Assembly: GCA_036583965.1 (NCBI GenBank)
Contig: JAZBQD010000030.1
Coordinates: 55,243,551-55,307,550, forward strand
DNA length: 64,000 nt
Source: Prunella strophiata
Lineage: Eukaryota; Chordata; Aves; Passeriformes; Prunellidae
Reading direction: 5' to 3'
Shown piece by piece: positions 24,591 to 36,976 of this stretch. A program made the translations under genes and the position numbers. Below the pieces are notes generated by a model, which saw only the letters and a program-made list of their open reading frames with translations, was not told where the DNA came from and did no database searches. Each line of letters opens with the position of its first letter. The stretch's first letter is position 1.

Positions 24591-27500
24591 CCCCAAACAA
24601 CCCAGGGTGGTTACATCAGGCTTTCATTTTTAACATGGCCATGATTTCATCACTCTGTGGTTGGCTAAACAGTTCACTAACATTTTTGGTAATTAACACT
24701 TTTTTTTGTCACTTTGTGGAATTGTTTGCAGATCTATATTTACATAATTGCTTCTCCAAACTGCAACAGAATCTGGCACAGGCGTGCGTCACGGAACGAG
24801 CTGGATTTAGACCCACTCATTGTCTGACCTCTCTGATTGTAACACATACAAGCTTTTACCTTCATCATCCTAATTAGCTGGCACATGTTGTGTTGAGGTC
24901 TTTCACAAGCTTGAAAAGAAGTAGCCTCTGTTTCCTGGTAACCAATCTTTAACTTTAGAACTGTCACAGACATTGCAAAAGAGATTTCATTTTGAGCTGC
25001 AAAATAACATTCATACAGATATTTATCTTATTTATCTGTTTTCTGTAGTCACTCATAAGAGTAAACCTGTGTGTAAACTATGTGATGTCAATGGACCAAG
25101 CCAACACCTCCAGTACTGGTCCTGCTGCAATCTGCCTGTGTGGCATTCAATCAAGGATCACATCATTACTGGGGTGCTCAGTTTCACTCTTATTCAAACA
25201 ATTACTGCATTTTTATTCAAAGAGGTACCCTCAGCTGTGAGGCACCACGTATTTATGGCATTGAGCTTCAGCCCTCTCATGGCCTGGAGACAAGTGCTGT
25301 GAAGCTCTGGACCCCATGGTGAGAGCACCAACACAGAAAATACATCCTTTGGAAAATCAGAGTTATCTTGTCTCAGAAATTGCCTGTAGAGTCTCCTATT
25401 ATGGACGTGAGCTTTTCATGTTTCCATTCTAAAGTCTTTTGTGAATGTTGAAATCCTGTCCTTCTTTCAGTCTTAATGCTTTCTGTAAGGCAGCTACAGA
25501 AAGGAAATTTCAGGCTGTGCCTACTCCTTTCTATGTGAACAGAATATTAAACTGTGAGAGAACAAGAACACTGGGGAATTTTAAAAAAAGCACTGTAAGA
25601 AGGAAAAAAAAAATAAACATGCTTTTATTCTTTGTCTTGGTAACAGTCATACAGCAGCAAATTTAACCCACCTTTTTGAGCTCTCATTGATGGGTCTGTC
25701 ATGTTTCTAATCATATCTCAATCTTTCACAAAGTCTGGCACTCTGTCCACTACACAAACAGAAGATGCATTAATCCCAATAGCAGACTGTTAAATTTTGT
25801 GTTCTGCTTCTTTTTACGGCTGCTTGCCGTGGAGCCACCTTTACTTAAGGCACTTTCTAAAGCTTGGAAAGAAAAACTCCAAATTCTCAGGGCAAAGCAA
25901 GATGTTTACAGGTGCTCCTGTGCCTTAACACCTCATCACCCCTTCCACACCACTCTCACACCAATTTTTATGGCACTTGTGGCACATCTGACCACAAATT
26001 ATCAGACTGTTTGCTCTGCTCCTCCCACCATGTGAAAAATCATATAGGTTGCAACTGGCCATATGGCAGATCAGAAAGCATAGGAGTAATTGCCACATTG
26101 ACATTCAACATTTCCTCCATCCTCAGCTGCATGGTCCTGGATGAAAGGCTGTTGAGGGGGAAAATTCCACATCTGCTTATTTGTTCAATGTGTTCACTTA
26201 TGTCAGATGTTCTGAGAGGTTTCTTAAACCACTTAAGCAAGGGTTATCCTGTTTCTCAATATCCGACTGGTATTGATGCAGATGTATCAGAAAAGTATTT
26301 TAAAACAACAAACTCAATAAAGAGTTCAGTGTAAATTAAAGAGCAACCTCTCTTTGGAGCCTCATCATTCCTCTGCTGTCTTTTTCTCTCTTAATTTATC
26401 TGGGAGGGAAAGACAGTAAAGGTCAAGGAAAGAGACTTCTATTTTGAGGGGCATGAATCAGCCATTCAAGGAGGCTCTAATAAATGTGCATCAATTAAAA
26501 TAAAGCTTTCTAAAATTCTAGCTTCCTCCTTGTAGTTGGTCACACTAAATTCCTGGTTTTACTGATGACTACATAGCCAATGAAAAAAAGGAAGAAGACA
26601 ACAGAAGACTAAACAGAAGAAACAGGATTAGAAGGTATCTGTAAATGTGAATTATCACTAAAGGCTCAGGTCTGTTGCCCACACACAGATATTTAGAGGC
26701 ACTTGATCTCCCCTGTAGAGCCCTGACTGGACTCCACCTCCTGGCCCACAGCTCCCTCATAGTCTTTGTGTCCTACCCCTAAGTACACCTTGGATGTTTC
26801 AGACACCACGTAGCATCTATGTTTAGGCAGCCTAATCCCTCAGCCACAAATGTTTGATATTCAGGTCCAGACTGTAGACACATAAATATACTTTCTAAAT
26901 GTGGGTGTCTTCATGTGATCCAGCTCCCATTATAGCAGGTGGAGACTAGTCCATAGGGGCACAGGAGTCTGGAGAGCTGATCTGCTCTCCCTAAAGCAGA
27001 CACCTGTGTCTGGCTGGTTGAGCAGCCCCCTGACTCTGAGGATGGGGCTGACTAGCTCACTTTACACAACCAGCAGCTTGTGCATGGCTGGGAGATCAGT
27101 GCTTAGACCCTAGGAAGTGTTCACAGCCAAGAACTAAGTCCTGCCCTGAAAATCCAATCATCTTTTGTGAGAAGCTCTTGGTGAGAAGAAAGGTTCCAGG
27201 CTGAAACCTTTATTCCACACAGTCTCAGAGTTTTCTGAATTGCAGTGACATTGGCTGTGAACCCCTGAAGAGGTCTGTGTGAGTATTGCCTGACAGATTA
27301 TACCTGGTGGGCTTTGCAAAATGCCACAGAAATAGAGAGGCTGTGAAGACATGAGAAACCCATTAATGCATCCTCCAGCGGATGACCCTCAAGTCAAACA
27401 TAGCAAGGCACCCTGGGCAACACTGGCACAACAGCTCCAGGGTTGGCTTCAGCTGCCATTTACAGAGGATTGCAGACCTGGCAGGGGCTATTAAAAGTAT

Positions 27501-28303
27501 TCTCTTAATCCACACAGAGAGAAAAGCTGCTGAAACCTGTTTTCCACTCAATGAATCTGTTCTCCAGGTTTCTTCAAATGCATCACTGCTTTTCTCGGCA
27601 TTCCACTGACCTAGAGCAATGCACCACACCTGCAGGACCCTGTGAAAAAGTGTATTAGCTCTAGTAACACCACCAAGAAAACCCTTGGGCAAGATGCAAC
27701 AAGTTACAAGAGCAAGTGATTACTGTGTTTTGCATATAACAGCCCTTCCACAGGACCAGATAATGAAGATTTCTCTTCATTAATCCCCTACTACTCTATG
27801 CCTTAGATGGTAATTTTTAAAATGTTTTTAATTTTAAAACACCAGAAAATTAAGGGCTAACCCACAATCCAAAGTAAAAAATGTTTGCCTCTAACTGAAA
27901 ACTAATTCAAAACCATCACCCATGCTCCCATTTTCAGAACAAGTACTCCAAGCAGCAGCAAGAGACATTGACAGCAACAGAACGGAACAAAAAGGGGTAA
28001 AGAAAAAGAAAATGCTTCCTGTTGTCTATCTCCTGCTGTGCAGAGCAAAGACTTGCAATATTGGGTGTTGAAAGATAGTCAGTGCCTACCATTAAATGTG
28101 CAAAGAGAAGAAACATGGTAAGTATCTGGGGAAAATGGGGATTTTTTTCCTTCTTTCACTTACTAGTTCACGTGATTTCTATGTCTCTGTAGCTACCTGA
28201 AACTAGTGAATACCAACATTTAACACCTGAATAGCAACAATAAAATAAACCATTTATGAAGAGTTCTGCAAATTCTCTGAAATTCAACATGACAATATCC
28301 AGG

Positions 28304-28317
28304 AAAAAAAAAAAAAA
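28304..28317. repeat. Short poly-A tract
   Basis: Run of 14 A with a G-interrupted continuation. It is a simple repeat only. Confidence 0.8.
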
Positions 28318-29065
28318 GAAGGAAAATGTTTAATTTTCTCACTAGCTACATATTTTATTGATTTTTTAGCTACCAATTCTTGTGGACTCTTTACTATGAC
28401 AGACTTGTCTTGTGAATACCTTCCTCTATTTTGATAAATTCAATACAATTTTCACCTAGTCTAGCAATGTTCCTAACACCTATTTACTTAATCTTGCTTT
28501 CTTTCCTCTTTTAATTTTTTTTTTAATAAGGTAGGTTTAAATGGAAGATTTATGAACATTTTTTTAATGGGGAAAGGAAATTTTGGGTAGCTTCTACTGC
28601 ATTTGAAAATGCCTTCAAAATATACCTCACATTTGAGAATATAGCACCCAAAGGAGAACAAAGTACAATTCTGATTTTGCTCAGAGCCCAAGGGAGTGGC
28701 TCATATGCTTTAAGCTGATCCATATTCTGTGTTTGCCTGGGTACGGAAGCATCCAATTTTCAGAATGAAGCTCCCACTCATGACACTTTATGATATTGAA
28801 TCCATATTTATTAATTATTTTGATACTACATTTCTTTTAAAATAATGTTTCCAGAACTGGCTGTTTCAGTATTTATTCTGAATACCACATGCAGTTTTCA
28901 GCCAGGCAGACACTGAGGCATCAGTATTAAACTGAAAGGATGAATGTCAGCTCCACGTATTTCCTTTCCTCTCTTTCACAACTTAGACATAGGCACATGC
29001 TTACTCAATGTTCACTGTGGATTTCTGACTTGTCTTTCTAAAGTCCCAAAAACCTGCTTGGTGTG

Positions 29066-29105
29066 ATGCTGTTGAGCACTGGCTTATGCTGTTGAGCACT
29101 GGCTT
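29066..29105. repeat. Perfect 20-bp tandem duplication
   Basis: The unit atgctgttgagcactggctt occurs twice in direct succession (29,066-29,085 and 29,086-29,105) with no mismatch. The perfect identity points to a recent slippage or duplication event. Confidence 0.95.
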
Positions 29106-29150
29106 CCTTCCTATCAATAGAGAGGCCTCGAACTCTTCCTAGGAAATACC

Positions 29151-29182
29151 CATAACTATGACAAATAATTATCATAGTTATG
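29151..29182. repeat. Perfect 11-bp inverted repeat with 10-base loop
   Basis: Arms cataactatga (29,151-29,161) and tcatagttatg (29,172-29,182) are fully complementary, and the loop is AT-rich. It is too short for a typical microRNA precursor and may be a small cruciform or chance. Confidence 0.8.
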
Positions 29183-29835
29183 CTTAATTCTATGAGAGAA
29201 AACAGAGAGTGTGCAGAGAAAACTTTTTAAGGAAAGAGAATCTGAGTAGTTTCAGCAAAGTCTGCACATTGTTTAAATATATATATTTTTACATTTAAAA
29301 AAGTCATTCAAAGCACCTCAGCTAACAGTTAGCTGCCTGGTTTGAGGCAGTTTAACCTTAAGGTGTGGCAAGCTCTGGAAACTTAGTGACTCACTGAGTA
29401 ATAACCAGCTACAACATAAAACATCAGCCTACACACAATTTTCCAACCTCATTCTGTAAATCTTTTACTTGAAAAGAAAAATAAAACAATTATCTCATTT
29501 AGTCTGTTTTTAATCTTTATGGCAGAAAGTAATATACTTAAGAAATATTATTCTTTCTTGAAAACATACTAAGACGCTAAAGAAAATCATAAACAAGGCC
29601 TCGGAAACTTCTTTGAGGTTTTACTCTCCATTTCTTCATTTTAATTTTATTTTAAAGTGATATAATATGCAAGTATCTACAGCACAGAAAAATAAACTTG
29701 TAATATCTATGGCATTATTATTATTGGCAAAAAAGCAAGAATGGGGCACACAGATTTTTGAAATAATAATACAAGAAAAACCCAGAGAAAATACATATTT
29801 TCTTTATTCTTGCAGACAGGATAAGTGTTAGGTTA

Positions 29836-29859
29836 CCCCCCCCCCCCCCCTCCACCCCC
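29836..29859. repeat. Poly-C tract
   Basis: Fifteen C in a row followed by TCCACCCCC. Long C homopolymers are uncommon in AT-rich vertebrate DNA and prone to length errors in assembly. Confidence 0.9.
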
Positions 29860-30340
29860 AAGTGAATAATCTTTGTTTGCAGAAATATTCCAGATTACTC
29901 CAGATGCAGGACCAATTGAAGAATGCTCTCAAAGGCTTCACCTCACTACATTTCCTTTTTCCAATGGGAAACCAACATTTCTGAGGAGTGAGAAGGAGGA
30001 AGAGACACAGGAAACAGAAAATCTCACCCAAAATTGTAGTCAGGATGTGGCTGGATGCACATCTGGATCTGAGAACTGCAAAGTGCTCCTAGAGTCTCTG
30101 TTCAGGATTTAGTGTCTACGTACATGACACATAAACCCATACAGCCTCGAGTGAGTATGGAGTAAGCCACCCCCAGACACAAATATTCTCCATTTACTAA
30201 AATGCAGTTGGGTAGCAGTGACATTCAGGATAAGATCTTCTCTCCTGGAGCTGCTCCAAATGCCTTTGCCAAGAAAAATAAGCTTGTTCAAAGGTAAGAG
30301 GAGATGGGTCTGGTGGGAGCTATCTCCACAGCTGATGGAG

Positions 30341-31389
30341 TGTGGTGGGTTGACCCTGGCTGGATGCCAGGTGCCCACTAAAGTGATGGCTCTTCCCTCT
30401 TCAGCTGGACAGGAGAGAGAAAACCTTACATATATAACATTCATGGGTCATGGTAAGGGCAGGGAGACATCAGTCACCAGTTACCATCATGGGCAAAACA
30501 GACTCAGCTTGGGAAAATTGATTGTATTTATTACCAGTCAAATCAGAGGCGGATAATGAGAAATAAAAGCAAATAATAAAATACCTCCCTTCTTCCCAGG
30601 CTCAACTTCACATGCTAATACTCTCCCTCCCCTTGCCCCCCAGCACGGGGATATGGAGAATGGGAGTTGTAATCATTTCATCATGTTTTCTCTGCTACTC
30701 TTTCTTCCTCAAAGGGGTGGACTCCTCTGCCCCTCCTCCAGCATGGCTCCCTCCCACAGGAGACAGTACTCCAAAAGCTTCTCCAGTGTACACCCTTCTC
30801 CTGGGCTGTAGCTCTGCATGAACTGTTTCAGCATAGGTCCCTCCCATGGGGTGCAGGGAGGCTCCCCCACAGGATCACAAGTCCTCCCAGCAAACCTGTC
30901 CCAGGGTGGGGTCCTCTCTCCATAGGGCCACAGGTCCTTCCAGATTTCTCTTCCAGCATGGACTTCCCATGAGTTCACAGCTTCCCTCGTGCATCTACCT
31001 GCTCTGGTATGGGGTCCTCCACAGGCTGGAGGTGGATCTCTGCTCCCCCTGTGCCCCCCATGGACTGCCTCACCATGGTCTGCACCACAGGGTGCAGGGG
31101 AATCTCAGCTCAGTGCCTGGAGCAGCCCCTTCTCCTACTTCCTCACTGTGTGTGTCTGCAGGGCTCTTTCTCTCACATACTCCCACTCCTGTTCCCAGGA
31201 AGTTTTTCCTCTTTATAATGCTGTTGTCCCAGAGGCAGTGCCACCATCACTGATGGGTTTGGACTGGGCCAGAGCTGTGCCCATCTTGGACCCACTTGGC
31301 ATAGACTCTGTCAGACGCTGTCAGGCTTCTCACAGAAGCCACCCCTGTAGCCCCCCACTACCAAAACCTTGTTATGAAAACCAAATACA
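30341..31389 (-). mobile_element. Solo LTR of an avian endogenous retrovirus (ERVL-like, tentative)
   Basis: A 1,049-bp unit begins with TGTGGTGGGTTGACC and ends with ACCAAATACA, giving the TG...CA ends of an LTR. Its order is one I recognise as a high-copy avian LTR: the 'ggctggatgccaggtgccc' start, 'gtcaccagttaccatcatgg', a purine/pyrimidine-asymmetric middle, and 'cacagaagccacccctgtag' near the other end. On the minus strand it has a TATA-like box (complement of 31,212-31,219) and an AATAAA (complement of 30,527-30,532), so the minus strand is probably the sense strand. The middle (about 30,730-31,120) has minisatellite-like repeats of 'ccagcatgg.tccctcccac.ggg'. The 5-bp flanks do not match, so no target-site duplication survives. 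No internal retroviral region adjoins it, hence a solo LTR. The ERVL class is a guess. The open frames across it (111, 135 and 145 codons) are not genes. Confidence 0.8.
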
Positions 31390-32489
31390 GGCACATGCTT
31401 TGCAAAAAGACCAGAGAAATGATTGAAGGGATGCCTTCCAAACAAGGAGCCTTTTATCAGTACTGAAGCAGCTCATCCTACTCAGAACTAAACTTAGAAA
31501 TGAAACCGTGAAGCATCAGTTTTGCTTTTCTCTATGACCTTGGATACCACAAAATACACTTATTTTGAAAGACTCTGGGATATAATTCACCGTTGTATTC
31601 TGTATCCCCTTTCCAGATGCCAGAATGAATGCAGCCATTTCCAGTTTCTATTCCAGGATCTAGATGAACAGGTTTGGGGAGGCAATTTCCTTTCAGGTGA
31701 GAGCCTCACCTCTCATGGCTTGACTTCCTTTACTGACAAGCCTTTGGTTCCTGTCTTGGACAGCTTCTTCTACCAGATTATACCAAATGAAGGGATTAAT
31801 CAGTGGCAGAAAAATAAATAAATGCAGAGCTCTCCACAGAGTTTAAATTCTTTTTAAAAAGGAGATTTTTGAGTCCAACATCAACTGCCTAATTTTGGTA
31901 GGAAGCATGAGGTTACTCCAGAGAGGAGAGGCAGTAAACCATGTATTTGTGGCATTCAGATTGGTGATACAATCATGTAGTTCCAAAACAGGAATAATCC
32001 ACACTGCCAAGAGCTACAGAATTAAGTGTGATGCAGATGATGGTCAGAGGTGCAGAAACACAGCAGATTGATCATTTCTAGTGTTGCTCCACTATGTCCC
32101 ACGTGTACAGGTGAGGTGATATTGGAGCCCAGCACTTTCTAGAAAGAAGCATAAAGGCAAAGTTTGCCAGTGTACAGACTGGGAAGTATTAAATACATCA
32201 AATTGCCATACTGATCCTTTTAGAGTCAATGTTTTTCTCACAAATCACCATGGCTTTTCCAACCATGTGTTTAAATACCAAGCAAAATTGTGTGGCTAAT
32301 TTAACGAAATGGCCTTGGCATGTGTGAACCAGGTGACTGTGTGTGCAGAACCCCTGAAACAGCCAACAGGCCACAAAGGTGGTCAGCCTATGCCTGTAAT
32401 TACTTTAACAGCACAGACACAGTCTGCACAAGCTGTATTTTGTCCTTTGGTATTTACTATGTGAATGTTATGTGTTAAAAGCTATGGGG

Positions 32490-32515
32490 AAAAAAAAAAA
32501 AAAAAAAAAAAAAAA
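32490..32515. repeat. Poly-A tract
   Basis: Uninterrupted run of 26 A followed by CCACCAAAAAG. It may be the tail of an old retrocopy, but none is recognised upstream. Confidence 0.9.
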
Positions 32516-34278
32516 CCACCAAAAAGCAGAAAACAGAAGTTTTCCAAGCCTATGGAATGATTTACATAAGGGTTTGGGGGATTGGACCCCAAATGCAGGA
32601 AACAATGTTCTGTTCTGGTTTTAAATTTTTAAAAAATAGGAAAAAAAGCAACTCTAAATATTACACTCTGCAGTATCTCAACACGAATTTTGCTTGTGGC
32701 CATCTTGAACGCCCACAGCTCCAGATACACAGTAATTACCCCAACCCATGTGATGCAGCATGTGCTTTCCTCTGCCCAAGGATAGATGTCTTTCCCATAC
32801 AGCAGTGTCCTAGCAGTACACCCCACGTGCCATAAAGCTCATCCTGAACACAGTAGGAGTATGACAGGTCAATGCAAAAGGAAAGCAATTAATCTGGATA
32901 GTTTGCAGCCTTTGAATTTCCTAGACATATTTAATATGAAGCTTACATAAACACTGTTAGAAGAGCTAAGCCAATCCTACATGCTCATATAAAATCACTC
33001 TTTGATGTGTGCTAAATGCAAAAGCACCACAAAACCCACACATTCAGTTAGAATGGCATTAAAAAGCAGATGTATTAATGCATTAAAAAGGAATTAAAAT
33101 ATAGTCCCCCAAGACTATAGGTAAATGCTTAAAATAATCAAATCTGTAATTAAAATTGAAATGAAAATTGCTTTGACAAAGCATGATAAGCTTCAAGGGT
33201 TTAATGGCAATGATGATAAGAAAGGAAAAGAAGTGCTCAATACTCCACATTTCCTCAGCCAAAGAAAATACAGACAAAGGCAACAAGCTACAGCTGCAAC
33301 ACAAAGTCAAGAGATGTAAAGAAGCCCATGCAAATATTTACTGCTGAGCTTGAAAGAAAGCCACTGAAAATTGCTATCAAATGCGGGAAAGTCTGCCCCA
33401 AAAATCCCAAGAGTCTGAATTCTCTAACTAAACAAGCAAGATTTCCAGTTCCAAAAGTGTAAATATTTTTAAGTGCAGTGAAAATACTGTCGAATGATAA
33501 TATGTTTATTTTTATAAATGCCAAGTCACTATGGTTTTCAAAATTAATAAATGTATGCCTAAAAAAATGTCCATCATGCTTAAATTGAGCAGCATGGAAT
33601 AGGTCTGTTGGCATGTAGTATCTGTAATTAAATATGCACTCCTAGTGGGGCTTTGTTGCCTAAATGGACAAATTCCATTCAGCATTTCTAGCTATTCATT
33701 GTCCAAATTTTAACTTAATGAAATATTAAGGAACAAGGCAGTCAGCAATTTTATAGATACATGTTTGCATTACAAGCAATGGACACTGGGAGTAAAGTTT
33801 TATCATGGATGCTAAATACATCTATGCTATCCCACTGAAGCTCTTTTTTGATTAACTATTTAAATCTCTGAGGCTTAAGCTGTAAGACTGCAAGCTTTAC
33901 CATAATAACAGAACAATAGGAGCAAAAAGGGAGTGCCTAAAGGTCCCTAAAGAGGATTTGCAAAAACTGAAAATAGTTACATGCCCTTTGTAAGTGTACA
34001 CACAAATATGTAAGAGCACAGAAAATGATCAGTTGAGGCACATGCATATTTAAACCTCTGCTTTTTTCAAATACACAATTGCAGAGGAGTCAAATCTCTT
34101 CATTACTTAGAGCTGCAGTTGAAAAATCAGTGACCTCTAGGATATGTGACAAAGAGCTGACAGAAACTCCACCACTTTCAAAACATCATACTGGATATTT
34201 TTTCCTATTTTTAAATGCCGCCTTTCTTTCAAAAGGTACAGAGACACTTGTGGGGTTTTTAAGTAATTGAAAAGAGTG

Positions 34279-34319
34279 TGTAGCATATGAAACATTAACA
34301 CTGTAGCATATGAAACATT
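34279..34319. repeat. 18-bp direct repeat
   Basis: The unit tgtagcatatgaaacatt occurs at 34,279-34,296 and again at 34,302-34,319, separated by five bases (aacac). The two copies are identical, so this is a recent short duplication. Confidence 0.9.
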
Positions 34320-36956
34320 TAAATTGATGCCTAATTATTCATTTATTTAAAAATTCAGCTTTTCACCAGTAAACAAAAAGAAAGCAAAAAACCAAAGCCA
34401 TCTTTGCCCAAGCTTCCTTTGGATTCACATTCATGTTTTGCCTGCTTGTTTTGAAAAGCTGTCCATAAATCCTGTCCAAGTGGCATTGTGGCTCCAGGGT
34501 TCCTAGAAGTAAGAGATAGCAAAACACTCCTAGATCACTCAGTTCATCTCACTGCTAATGTCAGACAAAATAACAACAAAATAACAGCTCTTACTGCCAG
34601 GAAGTTTCTCTTACCAGCTACCAATGGCATTTTCTCTCACTGTTTCACTCCCTTGTGTATGCCTCGTGCACAAGCTTGAGTTATTCCGTCATTTTCTGAT
34701 ATTCCACCCACCCAGTGACATGTGGCTGTAGTGTAAAGCTACCCTCCTCTAGGCATCCATAACATGTTAACCTCAGACATTCAAGAATCGTAAGGTGTGA
34801 CCCCAAAATTACAGCAGCTTCAGAAGAAACCCAAAATTTTTTAAAGTTATCCAGTTGAATTCTTTTTATTCGACATTTCAGGCTCTTGGGGTTCACAGTT
34901 TAAAATAGCTTTTTATGCAGGTGTAAGGGCTTGGACTTTCATTATGTTTTTAAGGGAAAGCTTTGATTTTGTGCATTTACTCAATAGAAAGATTAGAGTT
35001 ATAAAGCTAAAAAAGGTATGAATTCTTAAGATTTTCAAAATATTTACAAGTTTTGGACGTATCTTACCCTTTCTTCTGCATTTTCCCCAATATTTCTGGA
35101 TTTATCTAGAAATACTGCCCAACCCTTTTGGCAGATACAAGGACTCAGTTTATGATTGCTGCCATATAAACCTGGCACTTTACTCTGCATTTCCAAGACT
35201 CACATTTACGGCAGAAACAATTTCCTGGGAGTTTCCTGCGTCTGTGGAGGGAGAGAGGAGGTGACAGCCAATGTCTTGTGGGAGGCACAGTCTAGTTCCT
35301 TCTCCATACAGTTCTGATTTTACTAAAACAGATTAATCTCTTGAGCTTGTGCTCACCTTATTCCAAGCTATCAGCTGCCAGTCTCTAGACCATATCCCTC
35401 CACCTCCCATTTTTAATGAAGACTTTTGAAGACATGAAGACATTTTCCTGTGAGCGCAGAATGGAAACAACAACTGAAACCTCAGAAGTTGCCACACAGC
35501 AAATTTTTCTGGCAGCTCTGTTCACATGGGAATTTTCAAAGAGCCTTTAGTAGTCTTAAATCCAGAAATATTCCCATGAATTTGTGATTTTCATCCGCAA
35601 TGGTCAACAGTTTCCATGAATTGCAGTGTAGGAGTAAGTCTGTCCAGAGGAAGATCACTGCCTGCTTTCCCAAACCTTTGAAGGAATAAATGAAAGAGCT
35701 GCCTCTGAGGAGGGTTTCTGTCTCTGCTTGTTTCCAATGAGAAGAAATCCTATCCCGCTGTCTCGGTTAGGACGACGCTTCCCACTTTTCTATGTCCATT
35801 CCCGACAAGGATGAAAAAGTCAGTAGAAAACCACAGCTGGATGCTGGCTTGATCCAGAAGTGTTGACTGGGTGGAAGGAAGGAGGAACCAAGAGGGGACA
35901 GGGAAACAGCTGGGCAAGAGAGAGCAGGATTTAGGGACACAGGGATGTGTGGAGCAACAGAACAGATTGCACAAGGGAAAGCGGATGGAGCTCCGGCAAG
36001 AAGTGAGTAGAATGATTTGGTGGGGGCAGGACCAAGCTGCAAGAGCAGCTGAAAAGTGACAGCTGAGTGAAAGAGCAATGCGGGAAGAAATGACAGATTT
36101 ACAGTCTTAATTACAAGCCGTGAACAGGATCTTCCTTCCTAGAGAGCGGGCGAAATGGCAGGACCTGCATGGACACCTTTGCCTCACAATCCCCAAGCAG
36201 GCAGATCAACAGCAGGATGTGTTTGCTCATTTCCTTCTCACATCCTGGATTTTAAGGCTGATCTCCAAGTATTTGAAGGCGGTAACATTGTAATGACAAG
36301 ACTGAGGACGCCCAAACGACAATTTCAGTTTATATTATTAAAACACCTGTGTGCCAGCTGCTGTTCAGACGAGCCCTCAAGTGTTACAGCTGGAAATGTT
36401 TCTGATCTAGGAAAGACTGAGGTGCTTGGGGAAAAGGGAATTTCTCTTAATAGGGAAAAAAATGTATTTCAAAGTTTTAGAACCATGAGCTGTCATTTTG
36501 GCCAGGATTTTATGGGATCCTGGGGTCCAGAAAAGATCCATTATAAAAGACAAATTGGGGACATGTGTTACAACGAAGTGGAAAAGGTCATATTTTTGTT
36601 GAATAAAAAAACTTTCCTTCATAACCGATCATTGAGTTTTGATAAAATTTTGATGTGTACAGGAAAAGTCTATTGTATTCCACATGAGAGTGCCCTTAAG
36701 TCAAGAGAGTGAACACTGAGACTTCTGAATGACTTTTTTTACTATTCCCCACTTTCTGTTAAACCAGATTAACATCAAGCTAGGGAATTGCACTTACTTG
36801 CATCAGAAAACCTCATTCACATACCAAGATGTCAGAGCACATCAGGAAACCCTGAATTGCGCAAAGCCACAAGTAGCCTACTGTGCATTATATTTTTACT
36901 ATGATGAATTAATACATAGTGGTTTTCTCTATTTGTTTCCTGTTCAGTATTGTCTT

Positions 36957-36976
36957 AAAAAAAAAAAAAAAAAAAA
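36957..36976. repeat. Poly-A tract
   Basis: Run of 20 A. It produces the Lys-rich ends of two overlapping chance frames. Confidence 0.85.

Larger units (their letters stand above)
22745..29835. other. Long non-coding stretch, AT-rich
   Basis: Seven kilobases with no recognised gene or repeat family beyond the short simple repeats listed separately (24,574; 28,304; 29,066). Open frames are chance-length; the longest is 25,864-26,334, 156 codons, with no recognisable domain. The segment 24,760-24,970 has no repeat and some homeodomain-like sites, and may be a conserved non-coding element. Confidence 0.5.

Noticed and set aside
25864..26334. Open frame of 156 codons, plus strand
   Set aside because: No domain or codon-usage signal, and overlapped by other frames on both strands.
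30846..31426. Two overlapping frames of 135 and 145 codons
   Set aside because: They lie within the solo LTR, mostly antisense to its likely transcription.
36155..36712. Longest open frame in the window, 185 codons, plus strand
   Set aside because: No recognisable domain, and there is an antisense frame across part of it. The length is within chance for 64 kb on six frames, and no promoter, splice or poly-A context is evident.
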